A stretch of DNA of 64,000 nucleotides, taken from contig CAKQWF010000007.1 in NCBI GenBank assembly GCA_934277985.1, forward strand, positions 23,148 through 87,147, read 5' to 3'. The notes under the pieces were generated by a model that made no database searches, was not told the DNA's origin, and saw only the letters and a program-made list of their open reading frames with translations. Shown here piece after piece: positions 1 to 10,206 of this stretch; position 1 is the first letter of the stretch, and every line of letters begins with the position of its first letter. This DNA is from an uncultured Oxalobacter sp. Its GTDB lineage: Bacteria > Pseudomonadota > Gammaproteobacteria > Burkholderiales > Burkholderiaceae_D. The position numbers were made by a program, and so were the translations under genes.

Positions 1-1165
1 GGCGATGCGTCGTCGAGGCCGAATGGGTCGCCAACGAACGCGCATCCCCGATATTGACCAGTCTGGTGAACAACTTGAAGGCATCCAGCACTTTTGCGCC
101 AGCCTCGCGTGCACTCATGCTGCCCGATGGTTTGACACCGAACGACAACAGGCTGGGAGCCTTGCCGTTCATATATTTCTGAAGCAATGCATGATCCGGA
201 TGATCCGGCAATGCCGCGCAATTCACCCAGGAAACTTTCGGATGATCATGCAGGAAACGGGCAATCGCCAGTGCATTTTCGCACGTTCTGTCCATACGTA
301 ACGGCAAGGTTTCGATACCCTGCAAAATCAGGAAAGCGTTCATCGGAGACAGAGCTCCCCCCATATTGCGCAGCGGAACCACTCTGGCACGTGCAATATA
401 GGCCGCATCACCGAACACATCCGTATAAACGACACCGTGATACGACACATCCGGTTCATTGAGACGCCTGAATTTTTCGCGATGTTCTTTCCAGGGGAAC
501 TTTCCACTGTCGACGATGCCGCCGGCCAGACTGTTGCCATGACCGTTCATGGATTTCGTCAGCGCATGCACCACAATATCGGCACCCCATTCAAACGGAC
601 GGCACAGATACGGTGTCGGAACGGTATTGTCCACAATCAGCGGAATACCGTGCGCATGCGCGATATTGGCCAGTTTCTCGATATCGGTTACGTTTCCCAG
701 CGGATTGCCGACCGATTCACAGAAAATCGCCTTGGTGCGACTGTCGATACGTGCCGAAAAATCGTCCGGCAACAGCGGATCGGCAAAACGGACTTCAATA
801 CCATATTGCGGGAAAGTATGGGCAAACAGATTATAGCTGCCGCCATAGAGTGTACTGGACGCAATGATATTGTCACCCACTTCCGTAATGGTCTGGATGG
901 CATACGATACCGCCGTCATACCGGATGCCAGCGCCAGCGCGCCGACACCGCCTTCCAGTGCCGCAACCCGTTTTTCCAGCACATCGTTGGTCGGATTCAT
1001 GATACGGGTATAAATATTCCCCGGTACTTTCAGGTCGAACAGATCTGCGCCGTGCTGTGCATTGTCAAAAGCATAAGCCACCGTCTGGTAAATCGGTACC
1101 GCAACGGATTTGGTCACAGGATCCGGCGAATAGCCGGCATGAATGGCAAGCGTTTCAAATTTCAT
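1..1165 (-). CDS. metY: O-acetylhomoserine sulfhydrylase, 3' end cut by window
   Basis: Cytosolic PLP enzyme of the Cys/Met metabolism family that makes homocysteine from O-acetylhomoserine and sulfide. Translation opens MKFETLAIHAGYSPDPVTKS and carries the family landmarks YTRIMNPTNDVLEKRVAALE, DNTVPTPYL and the PLP-lysine region HALTKSMNGHGNSLAGG. About 388 residues are visible of the roughly 430 usual for the family; the last visible part reads LVNIGDARSLATHSASTTH, so only the C-terminal tail is missing. It lies 71 bases downstream of fdhD on the same strand, with an AT-rich gap that may hold its own promoter. MetZ-type enzymes are the main alternative, but the N-terminus favours MetY. Confidence 0.93.
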   Translation of the reverse strand, partial: MKFETLAIHAGYSPDPVTKSVAVPIYQTVAYAFDNAQHGADLFDLKVPGNIYTRIMNPTNDVLEKRVAALEGGVGALALASGMTAVSYAIQTITEVGDNIIASSTLYGGSYNLFAHTFPQYGIEVRFADPLLPDDFSARIDSRTKAIFCESVGNPLGNVTDIEKLANIAHAHGIPLIVDNTVPTPYLCRPFEWGADIVVHALTKSMNGHGNSLAGGIVDSGKFPWKEHREKFRRLNEPDVSYHGVVYTDVFGDAAYIARARVVPLRNMGGALSPMNAFLILQGIETLPLRMDRTCENALAIARFLHDHPKVSWVNCAALPDHPDHALLQKYMNGKAPSLLSFGVKPSGSMSAREAGAKVLDAFKLFTRLVNIGDARSLATHSASTTHR

Positions 1166-1236
1166 GGCAATTATCCGAATGAAAATAATATAGACAATTT
1201 TATATTGTACAGACTGTGCCGCGGGCCGGCGAAAAT

Positions 1237-2037
1237 TCAGACCAGTCTGTGTGAATGCGTATAAACCGAAAGACCGTTTTTCCTGACAAAGCCTGCAAGC
1301 GTAATATTGGCGCGATCCGCCATCCGGATCGCCAGCGCCGTCGGCGCCGATACGGCCGCCAGCATTCCGATACCCGCCATCGCGCACTTCTGGACCATTT
1401 CATAACTGGCACGGCTCGTCACCAGCGCAGCTCCCTGACTGAAATCCTTTCCTTGCGCGGCCATCGCGCCGATCATTTTGTCCAGCGCATTATGCCGTCC
1501 GACATCTTCCCTGACAAAAGACACCGTTCCCCCAATATCGAGCCATGCAGCCGCATGCGTCGCCCCCGTTTTCATCTTCAGCGTCTGCCGTTTTTCCATT
1601 TCGTCAAACGCGGCATGCACGACACCGGCCGCAAATACCGGCGCATTTTGAACAACCGGCAAAATACGGACAGCCTGTGACAAGGAATCCGTTCCACACA
1701 AACCGCATCCTGTCCTTCCGGCAAGATTGCGGCGGCGCATTTTCAGATTGCCGAACGACTCGCTGGCAATCGTCAGCTCTACACGAATCCCGTTTTCCGC
1801 CTCGACGATTTCACAGTCATAAACTTCATTCGGTCCGCCGACAATCTCTTCCGTCAGAGAAAAACCCAGTGCAAAATCTTCCAGATCGGCAGGCGTCGCC
1901 AGCATCACCGCATGGGAAATTCCGTTATACACCAGGGCGACCGGCACTTCCTCTGCCACAATATCCACCGCCTGCTCACAAGTCCCCGGACGCCAGCGGA
2001 CAACCGCAACATCCGACAAAACCCTATTCCCGTCCAT
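1237..2037 (-). CDS. fdhD: Formate dehydrogenase accessory sulfurtransferase FdhD
   Basis: FdhD passes sulfur from IscS to the molybdenum cofactor of formate dehydrogenase, which is inactive without the terminal sulfido ligand. The 266-residue product has the family CxxC in RTGCGLCGTDSL (Cys111 and Cys114), the mobile sulfur-carrying loop, and the C-terminal block SRASYEMVQKCAMAGI. It starts 9 bases after modE stops, so the two are probably co-transcribed. The likely client is the formate dehydrogenase at 7142-9298, and the likely sulfur donor is IscS at 26300-27565, both in this window. Confidence 0.95.
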   Translation of the reverse strand: MDGNRVLSDVAVVRWRPGTCEQAVDIVAEEVPVALVYNGISHAVMLATPADLEDFALGFSLTEEIVGGPNEVYDCEIVEAENGIRVELTIASESFGNLKMRRRNLAGRTGCGLCGTDSLSQAVRILPVVQNAPVFAAGVVHAAFDEMEKRQTLKMKTGATHAAAWLDIGGTVSFVREDVGRHNALDKMIGAMAAQGKDFSQGAALVTSRASYEMVQKCAMAGIGMLAAVSAPTALAIRMADRANITLAGFVRKNGLSVYTHSHRLV

Positions 2038-2046
2038 ACGCTCCTC

Positions 2047-2817
2047 TCATGGCAACAAGGCCACAACGACAGCCGATTCATCCACAGACGCCAGAATCTG
2101 CATTCCTGTCCTGATATGTTTCGATGACGACGCAAAACCGACCAACTGCAGCCCGGGCAACAATTCGATCGTGACTTCATCCTCTTTTTCACCTTCGGAC
2201 ACGCGCGTGACCGTTCCCTGAAACTGGTTCGCCACCGACAAATCCCCGGAATCCACCTCATCGAATACCTTGACAGCCGTTGCCTTACACATTGCCAGCA
2301 CAGCCATTCCGGGTTTCAACGCCAGCAGTTCCGCGCTGGTACGGGTAATGCGTGCGACCAGCACCGACATGTTTTCATGAACCTGCAGACAGACACGGAC
2401 GATCTGCCCGCTCATCTTCAGCCCCTTGACCCTGCAAGGCAAATAGTTGCGCATACTAGTTCTGATCGACAAACGCGAAAAACGGGCATCGAGGGTATCT
2501 GCCTTGTCTTCTTGAAAGCGGCTCAACACTTCCTGCCGGTTTTTCTCAAGCACACTGGCGATTTCCAGAAGACGTGATCCTGCATCTGTCAATTTCGCAC
2601 CACCGCCACCGACACCGCCTACCACCTTTTCCACCAGAGACACCCCGGTCAGGTTGGTCAACGTATCAATCGCCTGCCATGCCGCCTTGTAACTGATCCC
2701 CGTCTCACGGGCCGCCTGTGAAATTGACCCTGTCTCCCCGATTTTCCGGAGCACCTCGATACGCTTGTCCGCCGTACCATGTCCAAATGCATTGGCAAGA
2801 GAAACCGAATCGTTCAT
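2047..2817 (-). CDS. modE: Molybdate-responsive transcriptional regulator ModE
   Basis: Cytosolic dimeric regulator that binds molybdate and then represses molybdate uptake genes. The 256 residues split into an N-terminal LysR-type winged helix (about 15-90; GSISQAARETGISYKAAW is the recognition-helix region) and two tandem MOP/TOBE domains (about 120-180 and 188-256) that bind oxyanion. It is divergent from modABC across a 94-base gap that contains a perfect inverted repeat fitting a ModE operator. The following gene in the same direction is fdhD, placing the regulator with molybdoenzyme maturation. Confidence 0.94.
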   Translation of the reverse strand: MNDSVSLANAFGHGTADKRIEVLRKIGETGSISQAARETGISYKAAWQAIDTLTNLTGVSLVEKVVGGVGGGGAKLTDAGSRLLEIASVLEKNRQEVLSRFQEDKADTLDARFSRLSIRTSMRNYLPCRVKGLKMSGQIVRVCLQVHENMSVLVARITRTSAELLALKPGMAVLAMCKATAVKVFDEVDSGDLSVANQFQGTVTRVSEGEKEDEVTIELLPGLQLVGFASSSKHIRTGMQILASVDESAVVVALLP

Positions 2818-2850
2818 TTTTTCGTCAATTTTTCAAAAAAGCAAAAGTTT

Positions 2851-2869
2851 GAACAATACCGAATTGTTC
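2851..2869. promoter_or_regulatory. Inverted repeat in the modE-modA gap
   Basis: Perfect arms GAACAAT and ATTGTTC separated by 5 bases. It sits on the modE side of the ModE-like site, about 30 bases upstream of the modE start, so it could govern modE itself or belong to a second regulator. It does not resemble the ModE arms next to it. It could also be chance in an AT-rich gap. Confidence 0.4.
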
Positions 2870-2878
2870 TGTTAGAAT

Positions 2879-3673
<795 letters not shown>

Positions 3674-3684
3674 TTGCCACGATC

Positions 3685-4356
3685 ATGCCTGAAGTCGATC
3701 TGACCGCCATCTGGCTGACCCTGAAACTGGCCACACTGACCACGGCCATCCTGCTTGTCATCGGGACACCGCTGGCATGGAATTTGTCCCATACCAGAGG
3801 ATGGTGGCGCGGCCCCGTCAATGCCATCGTGACATTGCCTTTCGTACTGCCACCGACAGTATTGGGATTTTACCTGCTGATTCTCATGGGGCCGAACGGC
3901 CCTGTCGGCAAGTTTTGCCATTGGATCGGTTTGCCAACCCTGCCGTTCAGCTTTTCAGGCCTGCTCGTCGCCTCGGTCGTTTATTCACTGCCCTTTGTGG
4001 TACAACCCTTGCAAAATTCATTTGAAACGATCGGACTGCAACCGCTGGAGGCTGCAGCGACATTGCGCGCTTCCCCGCTGGACACTTTCTTCAGCGTAAT
4101 TTTGCCTCTGGCCAAACCGGGTTATCTGACCGCCATCGTCATGGGATTCGCCCATACCGTCGGAGAATTCGGTGTTGTTTTGATGATCGGCGGGAACATC
4201 CCGGGAAAAACCCGCGTTCTTTCGGTCTCGATATACGACCACGTCGAGGCACTGGAATATGCACAGGCACACTGGCTTTCCGCCGGTATGCTGGCTTTCG
4301 CGTTCCTTGTCCTGCTCGCCCTGTATCTTCTGAACCCTAACAAACGCCGCTCATGA
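3685..4356 (+). CDS. modB: Molybdate ABC transporter permease ModB
   Basis: Inner-membrane channel subunit of the molybdate importer, 223 residues with about five hydrophobic segments. The cytoplasmic coupling loop is visible as [25 protein letters not shown] (about residues 120-145), the EAA motif that docks to the ATPase. [22 protein letters not shown] is typical of ModB. The ATG at 3685 follows modA closely, and the stop overlaps the modC start in ATGA, implying translational coupling. Confidence 0.95.
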   Translation: MPEVDLTAIWLTLKLATLTTAILLVIGTPLAWNLSHTRGWWRGPVNAIVTLPFVLPPTVLGFYLLILMGPNGPVGKFCHWIGLPTLPFSFSGLLVASVVYSLPFVVQPLQNSFETIGLQPLEAAATLRASPLDTFFSVILPLAKPGYLTAIVMGFAHTVGEFGVVLMIGGNIPGKTRVLSVSIYDHVEALEYAQAHWLSAGMLAFAFLVLLALYLLNPNKRRS

Positions 4357-5441
4357 ACAGCCTGTACCTCAAGGGAACCGTCCGCTATCCCGATTATGAG
4401 CTGAACTTCGATCTGTCGCTCCCCGAATCGGGTATTACCGCACTCTTCGGCGCTTCCGGTGCAGGAAAATCCACCCTGCTGCGTGCGGTCGCCGGTCTCA
4501 TCAAACCCGAAAACGGCATCATCCGGTTCGGCGAAACCGTTTGGCAGGACGACACTGCCGGACTGTTCATCCCGACACACAAACGTTCGCTCGGTTTCGT
4601 TTTCCAGGATGCGCGCCTGTTCTCTCACTTGAATGTCACCGGCAACATCCGGTACGGAATGAAACGTATCCGTACCGAACAACGACGCATATCGCTGGAA
4701 AGAGCCGTCGACCTCCTTGGGATCGGCCATCTGCTCGACCGCATGCCGGACACTCTCTCCGGCGGAGAAAAACAGCGCGTCAGTATCGCACGCGCGCTGG
4801 CGACCAGTCCGGACATCATGCTCATGGACGAACCGCTGGCTGCGCTCGACATGAAACGCAAATCGGAAATTCTGCCCTATCTCCAGCGTCTGAACGAAGA
4901 ACTCGGTATCCCCATTCTGTACGTCAGCCATGCACAGGAAGAAGTCAGCACGCTGGCCGATCATCTGGTCTTGCTTGAGCAGGGACGAATACTGGCGACC
5001 GGGAAAACCGGCGATATGCTCACCCGTCTCGATCTGCCGCTTGCCTACTACGATACCGCCTCTGCAATCATTGAGGGAAAAATCATCGCCGAAGATACCC
5101 GATTCAGTCTGAGCACATTGTCTTTCCCGGGCGGACTCATTTACCTGCCGACAGGCAATTTCAGCATCGGCAAGCATATCCGCCTGCGTATTCAGGCACG
5201 TGACGTCAGCCTGACGACACAAAAGCCCGAACAGACCAGTATCCTGAATATCATCGAAACCACCGTTACCGGCCTCTCACCGGAATCAAAGGGCGAGGTT
5301 ATGGTCGAACTTGATGCAAACGGTACCCGACTATTGTCGAGAATCACCGGCAAATCCGCCAGTGTCCTTAAACTGGACATTGGAAAACCCGTTTATGCCC
5401 AGATCAAAGGCATTGCGATTCTCGAATCATTCTCCGGATAA
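4353..5441 (+). CDS. modC: Molybdate ABC transporter ATPase ModC
   Basis: Cytosolic ATPase that powers ModB. The 362-residue product carries Walker [10 protein letters not shown] (residues 33-41), signature [15 protein letters not shown], Walker [13 protein letters not shown] and the switch histidine in [11 protein letters not shown]-terminal MOP/TOBE domain (about 290-360) probably senses molybdate, as in characterised ModC proteins. It overlaps modB by 4 bases and is the last gene of modABC; 172 bases then separate it from the aldehyde dehydrogenase. Confidence 0.96.
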   Translation: MNSLYLKGTVRYPDYELNFDLSLPESGITALFGASGAGKSTLLRAVAGLIKPENGIIRFGETVWQDDTAGLFIPTHKRSLGFVFQDARLFSHLNVTGNIRYGMKRIRTEQRRISLERAVDLLGIGHLLDRMPDTLSGGEKQRVSIARALATSPDIMLMDEPLAALDMKRKSEILPYLQRLNEELGIPILYVSHAQEEVSTLADHLVLLEQGRILATGKTGDMLTRLDLPLAYYDTASAIIEGKIIAEDTRFSLSTLSFPGGLIYLPTGNFSIGKHIRLRIQARDVSLTTQKPEQTSILNIIETTVTGLSPESKGEVMVELDANGTRLLSRITGKSASVLKLDIGKPVYAQIKGIAILESFSG

Positions 5442-5613
5442 CGCCGGATTTCACCAGCCAGACGCAAAAAAAGCCGTGTCCGGCTGAAAATTAAATATCC
5501 CGTTATAATGGATAAAAATAATTCTTATTCCGCCATTGCGTTACTTTACAAAAGCGACAGACGGCGTTTCAAAACAATCCGAAAAACATGACAGTTACTC
5601 AATGGAGGCTTCA

Positions 5614-7068
5614 ATGAATGACAACAAAAAAGTTCCGCAATACGAATTGCTGATCGATGGCAAATGGGTGACTCCCGAAAGCGGACAGTACTCCACCATC
5701 CTCAATCCTGCGACAGAAGAAGTCATCGCTCATGTCGCCGCCGGCAGTGAAAAAGATGTCGATACCGCAGCGAAAGCGGCACGCGCTGCCCTCAAGGTCT
5801 GGAACGGCATCACGGCTGCAGAACGCGGCAGAATACTGAACCGGCTGGCCGATCTGCTGGAAAAAAATCAGGAAGAACTGATCATGCTGGAAAGCATGAA
5901 TGCAGGAAAACCGATCGCCAGCGTCAGACGGCAAGACATGCCTGCCGCCATCGACACGCTGCGTTACTATGCCGGCTGGACCGACAAGATCATCGGTCAG
6001 GTCATTCCGGCCAGAACCGATGCACTGACCTACACCGTCCGCGAACCGGTCGGCGTCGTCGGCGCGATCGTTCCCTGGAACTTCCCGCTCATGATCGGCA
6101 TCTGGAAAATCGCGCCTGCATTGGCATGCGGTTGTACTTTGGTCGTCAAACCGGCTGAGCTGACGCCGATGACCGCCATTCGTATCGGAGAACTGGCACT
6201 GGAAGCCGGAATCCCGCCTGGCGTACTCAACATCGTGACCGGCAAGGGCAGTGTCGTCGGAGATGCCATGGTTGCCCATCCGCAAATCGACAAGATCACG
6301 TTTACCGGCTCGCCGAAAGTCGGTCGCGGCATCATGCAGGGTGCGGCTGTCAACTTCAAGAAAATCACGCTTGAACTGGGCGGCAAATCGGCCAACATCA
6401 TTTTCGACGATGCCGATCTCGACAGCGCGGTTCGTGGATCGGCCTCCGGCATTTTCTTCAATGCCGGACAGGTCTGCTCTGCCGGTTCGCGTATTCTTGT
6501 ACACAAGAAAATCCACGACGAAGTGGTTGACCGCCTGATCGAACGTGCGAAACATATCCGGATCGGCGATACGGCATCCGACGACACCATCATGGGGCCG
6601 CTGGTTTCGCGCAACCAGATGAATACCGTCATGGATTATATCGATATCGGCAAAAAAGAAGGTGCATGCGTAGCCTATGGTGGCCAGCGTGTCGGTGACA
6701 AGGGTTTTTATGTTTCGCCGACCATCTTCACCGACGTCCAACATGAAATGCGGATCTCGCAGGAAGAAATCTTCGGCCCGGTCGCCAGCATCATTCCGTT
6801 CGAGGATGAAGAAGACGCCATCCGGATCGCCAACGGCACGGCTTTCAGTCTGGCAGCCGGCATCTGGAGTGCCGATGTCACCCGCATCCACAAAGTCGCC
6901 CACGAATTGAGAGCCGGTACGGTCTGGATCAACACGTACGGTTACACCGACGTCCGCCTGCCATGGGGCGGAACAGGCGAATCCGGTTTCGGACGCGAAC
7001 ACGGTGAAGCAGCACTGGAAAACTTCACCGAGCCGAAAACCATCTGGCTGTCGCTGCTGAAACGTTAA
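5614..7068 (+). CDS. NAD(P)-dependent aldehyde dehydrogenase
   Basis: Soluble ALDH-superfamily enzyme oxidising an aldehyde to its acid. ATG 5614 is preferred over an in-frame upstream start because GGAGG lies 5 bases before it; this gives 484 residues, normal for the family. Visible features are the cofactor loop FTGSPKVGRGI, general-base Glu254 in TLELGGKSAN and nucleophile Cys288 in FFNAGQVCSAG. The end GESGFGREHGEAALENFTEPKTIW resembles betaine or gamma-aminobutyraldehyde dehydrogenases, but the substrate cannot be assigned. It is a single gene between modC and a bidirectional terminator. A TATAAT at 5504-5509 may be its -10 element. Confidence 0.92.
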   Translation: MNDNKKVPQYELLIDGKWVTPESGQYSTILNPATEEVIAHVAAGSEKDVDTAAKAARAALKVWNGITAAERGRILNRLADLLEKNQEELIMLESMNAGKPIASVRRQDMPAAIDTLRYYAGWTDKIIGQVIPARTDALTYTVREPVGVVGAIVPWNFPLMIGIWKIAPALACGCTLVVKPAELTPMTAIRIGELALEAGIPPGVLNIVTGKGSVVGDAMVAHPQIDKITFTGSPKVGRGIMQGAAVNFKKITLELGGKSANIIFDDADLDSAVRGSASGIFFNAGQVCSAGSRILVHKKIHDEVVDRLIERAKHIRIGDTASDDTIMGPLVSRNQMNTVMDYIDIGKKEGACVAYGGQRVGDKGFYVSPTIFTDVQHEMRISQEEIFGPVASIIPFEDEEDAIRIANGTAFSLAAGIWSADVTRIHKVAHELRAGTVWINTYGYTDVRLPWGGTGESGFGREHGEAALENFTEPKTIWLSLLKR

Positions 7069-7092
7069 TTTCCGGTTCACGCAATAAAAAAA

Positions 7093-7119
7093 CCTCTCCG
7101 TTTCCGGAGAGGTTTTTTT
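7093..7119. terminator. Bidirectional intrinsic terminator
   Basis: Stem CCTCTCCG/CGGAGAGG with a 4-base loop, flanked by seven A on the left and seven T on the right. It lies between convergent genes (aldehyde dehydrogenase and formate dehydrogenase) and can terminate both. Confidence 0.9.
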
Positions 7120-7141
7120 AATGGCTTTTCAGGCTTGCCTG

Positions 7142-9298
7142 TCAGGCTGCAACGACATTATCGGCCGTTTCGGCAAGTCTTTGCTTGAGCCTGTCATATT
7201 CCTGAACCAGATACTGCTCTGCCCACTTCTGGTCCTCGATCGGAACGACACGAACGGCACTGTACTTGTATTCCGGTGTCTTGGAATAAGGGTCAAGATG
7301 TTCGACAGTCAACTCGTTACATGCGCCGATCCACCATTGGTACGTCATGTAAATGGCACCACGATTGACCCGTTCCGTCACCATGGCACGGGTAATAACC
7401 TTGCCGCGACGGCCTTCCACCCAGACCAGCTGCTGGTCCTTGATACCCAGTTCCCTGGCATCGAGCGGATTCATCTGCGCGAAACCCGGTTCATCGGCCA
7501 GTGTCGCCAGCGCCGGACAATTACCCGTCATGGAACGACAGGAATAATGCCCGACTTCACGAACCGTGGACAGAATCAGCGGGAAATTCTCGTCGATCTG
7601 ATCGACCGGCGGCCGCCAATCCGCAGCGATAAGCTGTGCCTTGCCATTGGGTGTCGCGAACTTGTTTCCCTTGTACATCCACAATTCACCCGGATCGTCC
7701 AGTGTCCGGCACGGCCATGGCACATAACCGAAGCCCGCCATCTTCTCGTAAGTCGCACCGTAATACAAAGGACACAACTCACGCATTTCATCCCAGATTT
7801 CCTGCGTATTGTTGTACTTCATCGGATAACCCATCGCGGTCGCCATCAGGCTATGGATTTCCCAGTCTGGCTTGACATCCCCCTTGGGTTCGATCGCCTT
7901 GTAAAAACGCTGGAAACCGCGATCGGCTGCCGAATAAACCCCTTCATGTTCACCCCATGACGTTGCGGGGAACACCACATCGGCTTCCGCAACCGACTTG
8001 GTCATGAAAATATCCTGTGCGATGAACAAATCCAGTTTGGCATAGGCACGACGTACAGCCGCCAGATCGGGTTCTGTCTGGAACGGATCCTCGCCGAACA
8101 GATAAACCGCCCTGATCTTGCCTTCCTCGATATTGTGACCGACTTCGGTAATGGGAATCCCTTTCTTGCCCGGCAGTTTTTCCACTCCCCATGCCTTTTC
8201 GAACTTGGCCCTGATTTCCGGATCCTCGACAGACTGGTAACCCGGGAACTGTCCCGGCAATGCCCCCATATCGCAAGATCCCTGAACATTGTTCTGTCCG
8301 CGAACCGGACCGACCCCGACATTGGGACGTCCGAGATTGCCGGTAATGACCGCCATATTGGACAGGCCCATACAAGTTTCCACGCCCTGTCCCCACTGGG
8401 TGACACCCATGCCCCACAAGATGACGGAACCCGGAGACGTGGCATACATGCGCGCGGCTTCCCGTACGACCTTCGGATCCAGACCGGTTATCTTCGCCGT
8501 ATTTTCCGGCGTGTATTTCGAAACGGTTTCCCACATCGTGTCGAACCCTTCGGAATATTTTTCGACATATTCCTTCTTGTAAAGGTTCTCCGTGATGATG
8601 ACGTTGAGCATCGCGTTGACCAGCGCCATGTTCGAGCCGTTTTTCATCTGCAAATGCATGTCGGCGATACGTGCCGACTCGATGACCCGTGGATCGCAGA
8701 CGATGATCTTCGCGCCCTTTTGCTTCGCCTTGATGATACGCCGCGCGACAATCGGGTGGGAATCGGCCGGGTTATAGCCGAAAATCATGATACATTTCGT
8801 ATCCTCGATCTCGACGATGGAATTGCTCATGGCGCCACTGCCAAGCGTTTTTTCCAGCGCGGTGACGGACGGGCCATGGCAAACGCGTGCGCAACAGTCC
8901 ACATTGTTCGTACCGACAGCGGCACGCGCGAACTTCTGCGCAATATAATTCGCCTCATTGCCCGGGCCACGTGCACAGCCACTGACGAAAATGGAATCCG
9001 GACCGTACTTTTCGCGGATTTCCATCAGTTTCGAACTGGCGAAACGGATCGCTTCTTCCCAGGATACCGCAGTAAACGGCTCACCCCGTTTGTAACGGAC
9101 CAGCGGCTGTGTCAGGCGCGGTGTCAGCAAACGGGTATCGTTCAGGAACTCCCATCCGTAATATCCTTTCAGACACAGTTCTCCCTGATTCGTGAAGCCG
9201 TTGGCGCCTTCCGCCTTGATGATCCTGTTGTTGTCGACCGTAAATTCGATCTTGCAGCCCGAAGCGCAATACGGGCAAACAACTAATGCTTTTTTCAT
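7142..9298 (-). CDS. Molybdopterin formate dehydrogenase, catalytic subunit (Cys type)
   Basis: Oxidises formate to CO2 at a bis-MGD molybdenum (or tungsten) centre. The 718 residues have an N-terminal [4Fe-4S] site (Cys8, Cys11, Cys15, Cys42), the molybdopterin oxidoreductase core, and a C-terminal dinucleotide-binding domain from about residue 600. Active-site Cys140-His141 in CARVCHGPSV aligns in number and context with the Sec-His pair of E. coli FdhF, so this is the cysteine form needing no selenium. There is no Tat signal, so it is probably cytosolic. The polyferredoxin gene is directly upstream. It resembles FdhF and the catalytic domain of FdsA/FdhA proteins, without their long N-terminal ferredoxin region. 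Confidence 0.93.
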   Translation of the reverse strand: MKKALVVCPYCASGCKIEFTVDNNRIIKAEGANGFTNQGELCLKGYYGWEFLNDTRLLTPRLTQPLVRYKRGEPFTAVSWEEAIRFASSKLMEIREKYGPDSIFVSGCARGPGNEANYIAQKFARAAVGTNNVDCCARVCHGPSVTALEKTLGSGAMSNSIVEIEDTKCIMIFGYNPADSHPIVARRIIKAKQKGAKIIVCDPRVIESARIADMHLQMKNGSNMALVNAMLNVIITENLYKKEYVEKYSEGFDTMWETVSKYTPENTAKITGLDPKVVREAARMYATSPGSVILWGMGVTQWGQGVETCMGLSNMAVITGNLGRPNVGVGPVRGQNNVQGSCDMGALPGQFPGYQSVEDPEIRAKFEKAWGVEKLPGKKGIPITEVGHNIEEGKIRAVYLFGEDPFQTEPDLAAVRRAYAKLDLFIAQDIFMTKSVAEADVVFPATSWGEHEGVYSAADRGFQRFYKAIEPKGDVKPDWEIHSLMATAMGYPMKYNNTQEIWDEMRELCPLYYGATYEKMAGFGYVPWPCRTLDDPGELWMYKGNKFATPNGKAQLIAADWRPPVDQIDENFPLILSTVREVGHYSCRSMTGNCPALATLADEPGFAQMNPLDARELGIKDQQLVWVEGRRGKVITRAMVTERVNRGAIYMTYQWWIGACNELTVEHLDPYSKTPEYKYSAVRVVPIEDQKWAEQYLVQEYDRLKQRLAETADNVVAA

Positions 9299-9343
9299 GA
9301 TTTCTCCCGCAAACCTTGCCGATTGCCCAGGACTTACCGCATA

Positions 9344-9886
9344 TCAGCGAAATGCATCCGGAGGCAGACTAAAAGCGGATTTCTCACGTTTCTGACTGAT
9401 CTTTTCATCCATCGTACCGGTATCGATGATATGCAATGCCTTGGTCGGACAGACCTTGGCGCATTGCGGGCCTTCCGGAACATCGATACAGAAATCGCAC
9501 TTGTGGGCGACACGAACCGTCTTGCGTACCGACAACGGCCCCAGTGCTGCCTGCTTGACCGGACGCGTGACGATCTGCATGGCACCGAAAGGACAGGCCA
9601 GCACGCACGACTGGCAACCGATACAACGGTCCTGGATCAGCTGGACGGTATTGTCGCGGTAAACCAGTGCATTGGTCGGACATACATTGACGCATGGCGC
9701 ATTTTCGCAATGATGGCACTGGACCGGAGCGGACATGGTCAGTCCCTTGACGACTTTCAGCCGCGGATGAAAATTCTCAGGGGTGAGATCGTTTTCAGCC
9801 CCGCTGGGATGTGCCAGGACACACGCCACTTCACACGTGCGGCATCCGATACATTTGTCTGGTTCTGCAATCACAAACCGGTTCAT
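9344..9886 (-). CDS. Four-cluster ferredoxin-like electron transfer subunit (HydN/HycB type)
   Basis: Small cytosolic iron-sulfur protein of 180 residues that carries electrons to or from a molybdoenzyme. Four cysteine groups can bind four [4Fe-4S] clusters: CIGCRTCEVAC near the start, CHHCENAPCVNVCP, CIGCQSCVLACP, and CDFCIDVPEGPQCAKVCP. The closest familiar families are HydN, HycB and the small subunits of DMSO-reductase-type enzymes. It lies 45 bases upstream of the formate dehydrogenase gene and is probably co-transcribed with it. The gap before it (9887-10206) holds a 7-base-arm inverted repeat at 9933-9953. Confidence 0.9.
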   Translation of the reverse strand: MNRFVIAEPDKCIGCRTCEVACVLAHPSGAENDLTPENFHPRLKVVKGLTMSAPVQCHHCENAPCVNVCPTNALVYRDNTVQLIQDRCIGCQSCVLACPFGAMQIVTRPVKQAALGPLSVRKTVRVAHKCDFCIDVPEGPQCAKVCPTKALHIIDTGTMDEKISQKREKSAFSLPPDAFR

Positions 9887-10206
9887 TCTTCTGTCTCCTG
9901 TTTCTCAGGCTATTCTGGAAAGATTCATCAAAAGGCGATGACTCGTATCGCCTGCTTGCGTTCAGCAAAAAAGAGAATATCCACGATGACAATATATCGG
10001 AATTTTCAAAATCGTGCTGCGCGCCTGCATTTTGCCAAACTGCAATTATATTCGATGCATTTGAATTTCTGTATGGTACCTTTCATATTTGACATGGATT
10101 TGGTGTTAATATTGATACCTTACTATCCCGAGCGTTCGCATCAGGAAATTTTGCGCTGATGTGTGCCGGATGCAAGCAACCCCTTTCTGGCAGACTGACA
10201 TTAACC

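Noticed and set aside
437..1264. Long plus-strand reading frame opposite metY
   Set aside because: It mirrors the strongly conserved metY frame on the minus strand and has no recognisable protein character.
4122..5222. Long minus-strand frame opposite modB/modC
   Set aside because: The plus-strand frames carry complete ModB and ModC motifs; the antisense product is compositionally odd.
5461..5490. Small hairpin AGCCG-TGTC-CGGCT after modC as a terminator
   Set aside because: The stem is only five pairs with no T-run; too weak to call.
5611..7080. 489-codon minus-strand frame opposite the aldehyde dehydrogenase gene
   Set aside because: The plus strand encodes a complete aldehyde dehydrogenase with both catalytic residues; the shadow frame has no family motifs.
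9887..10206. Sigma-54 or FNR sites between the divergent formate dehydrogenase and flavoprotein genes
   Set aside because: Only a partial GG-N10-GC and imperfect TTGAT half-sites were seen; neither reaches a convincing consensus.
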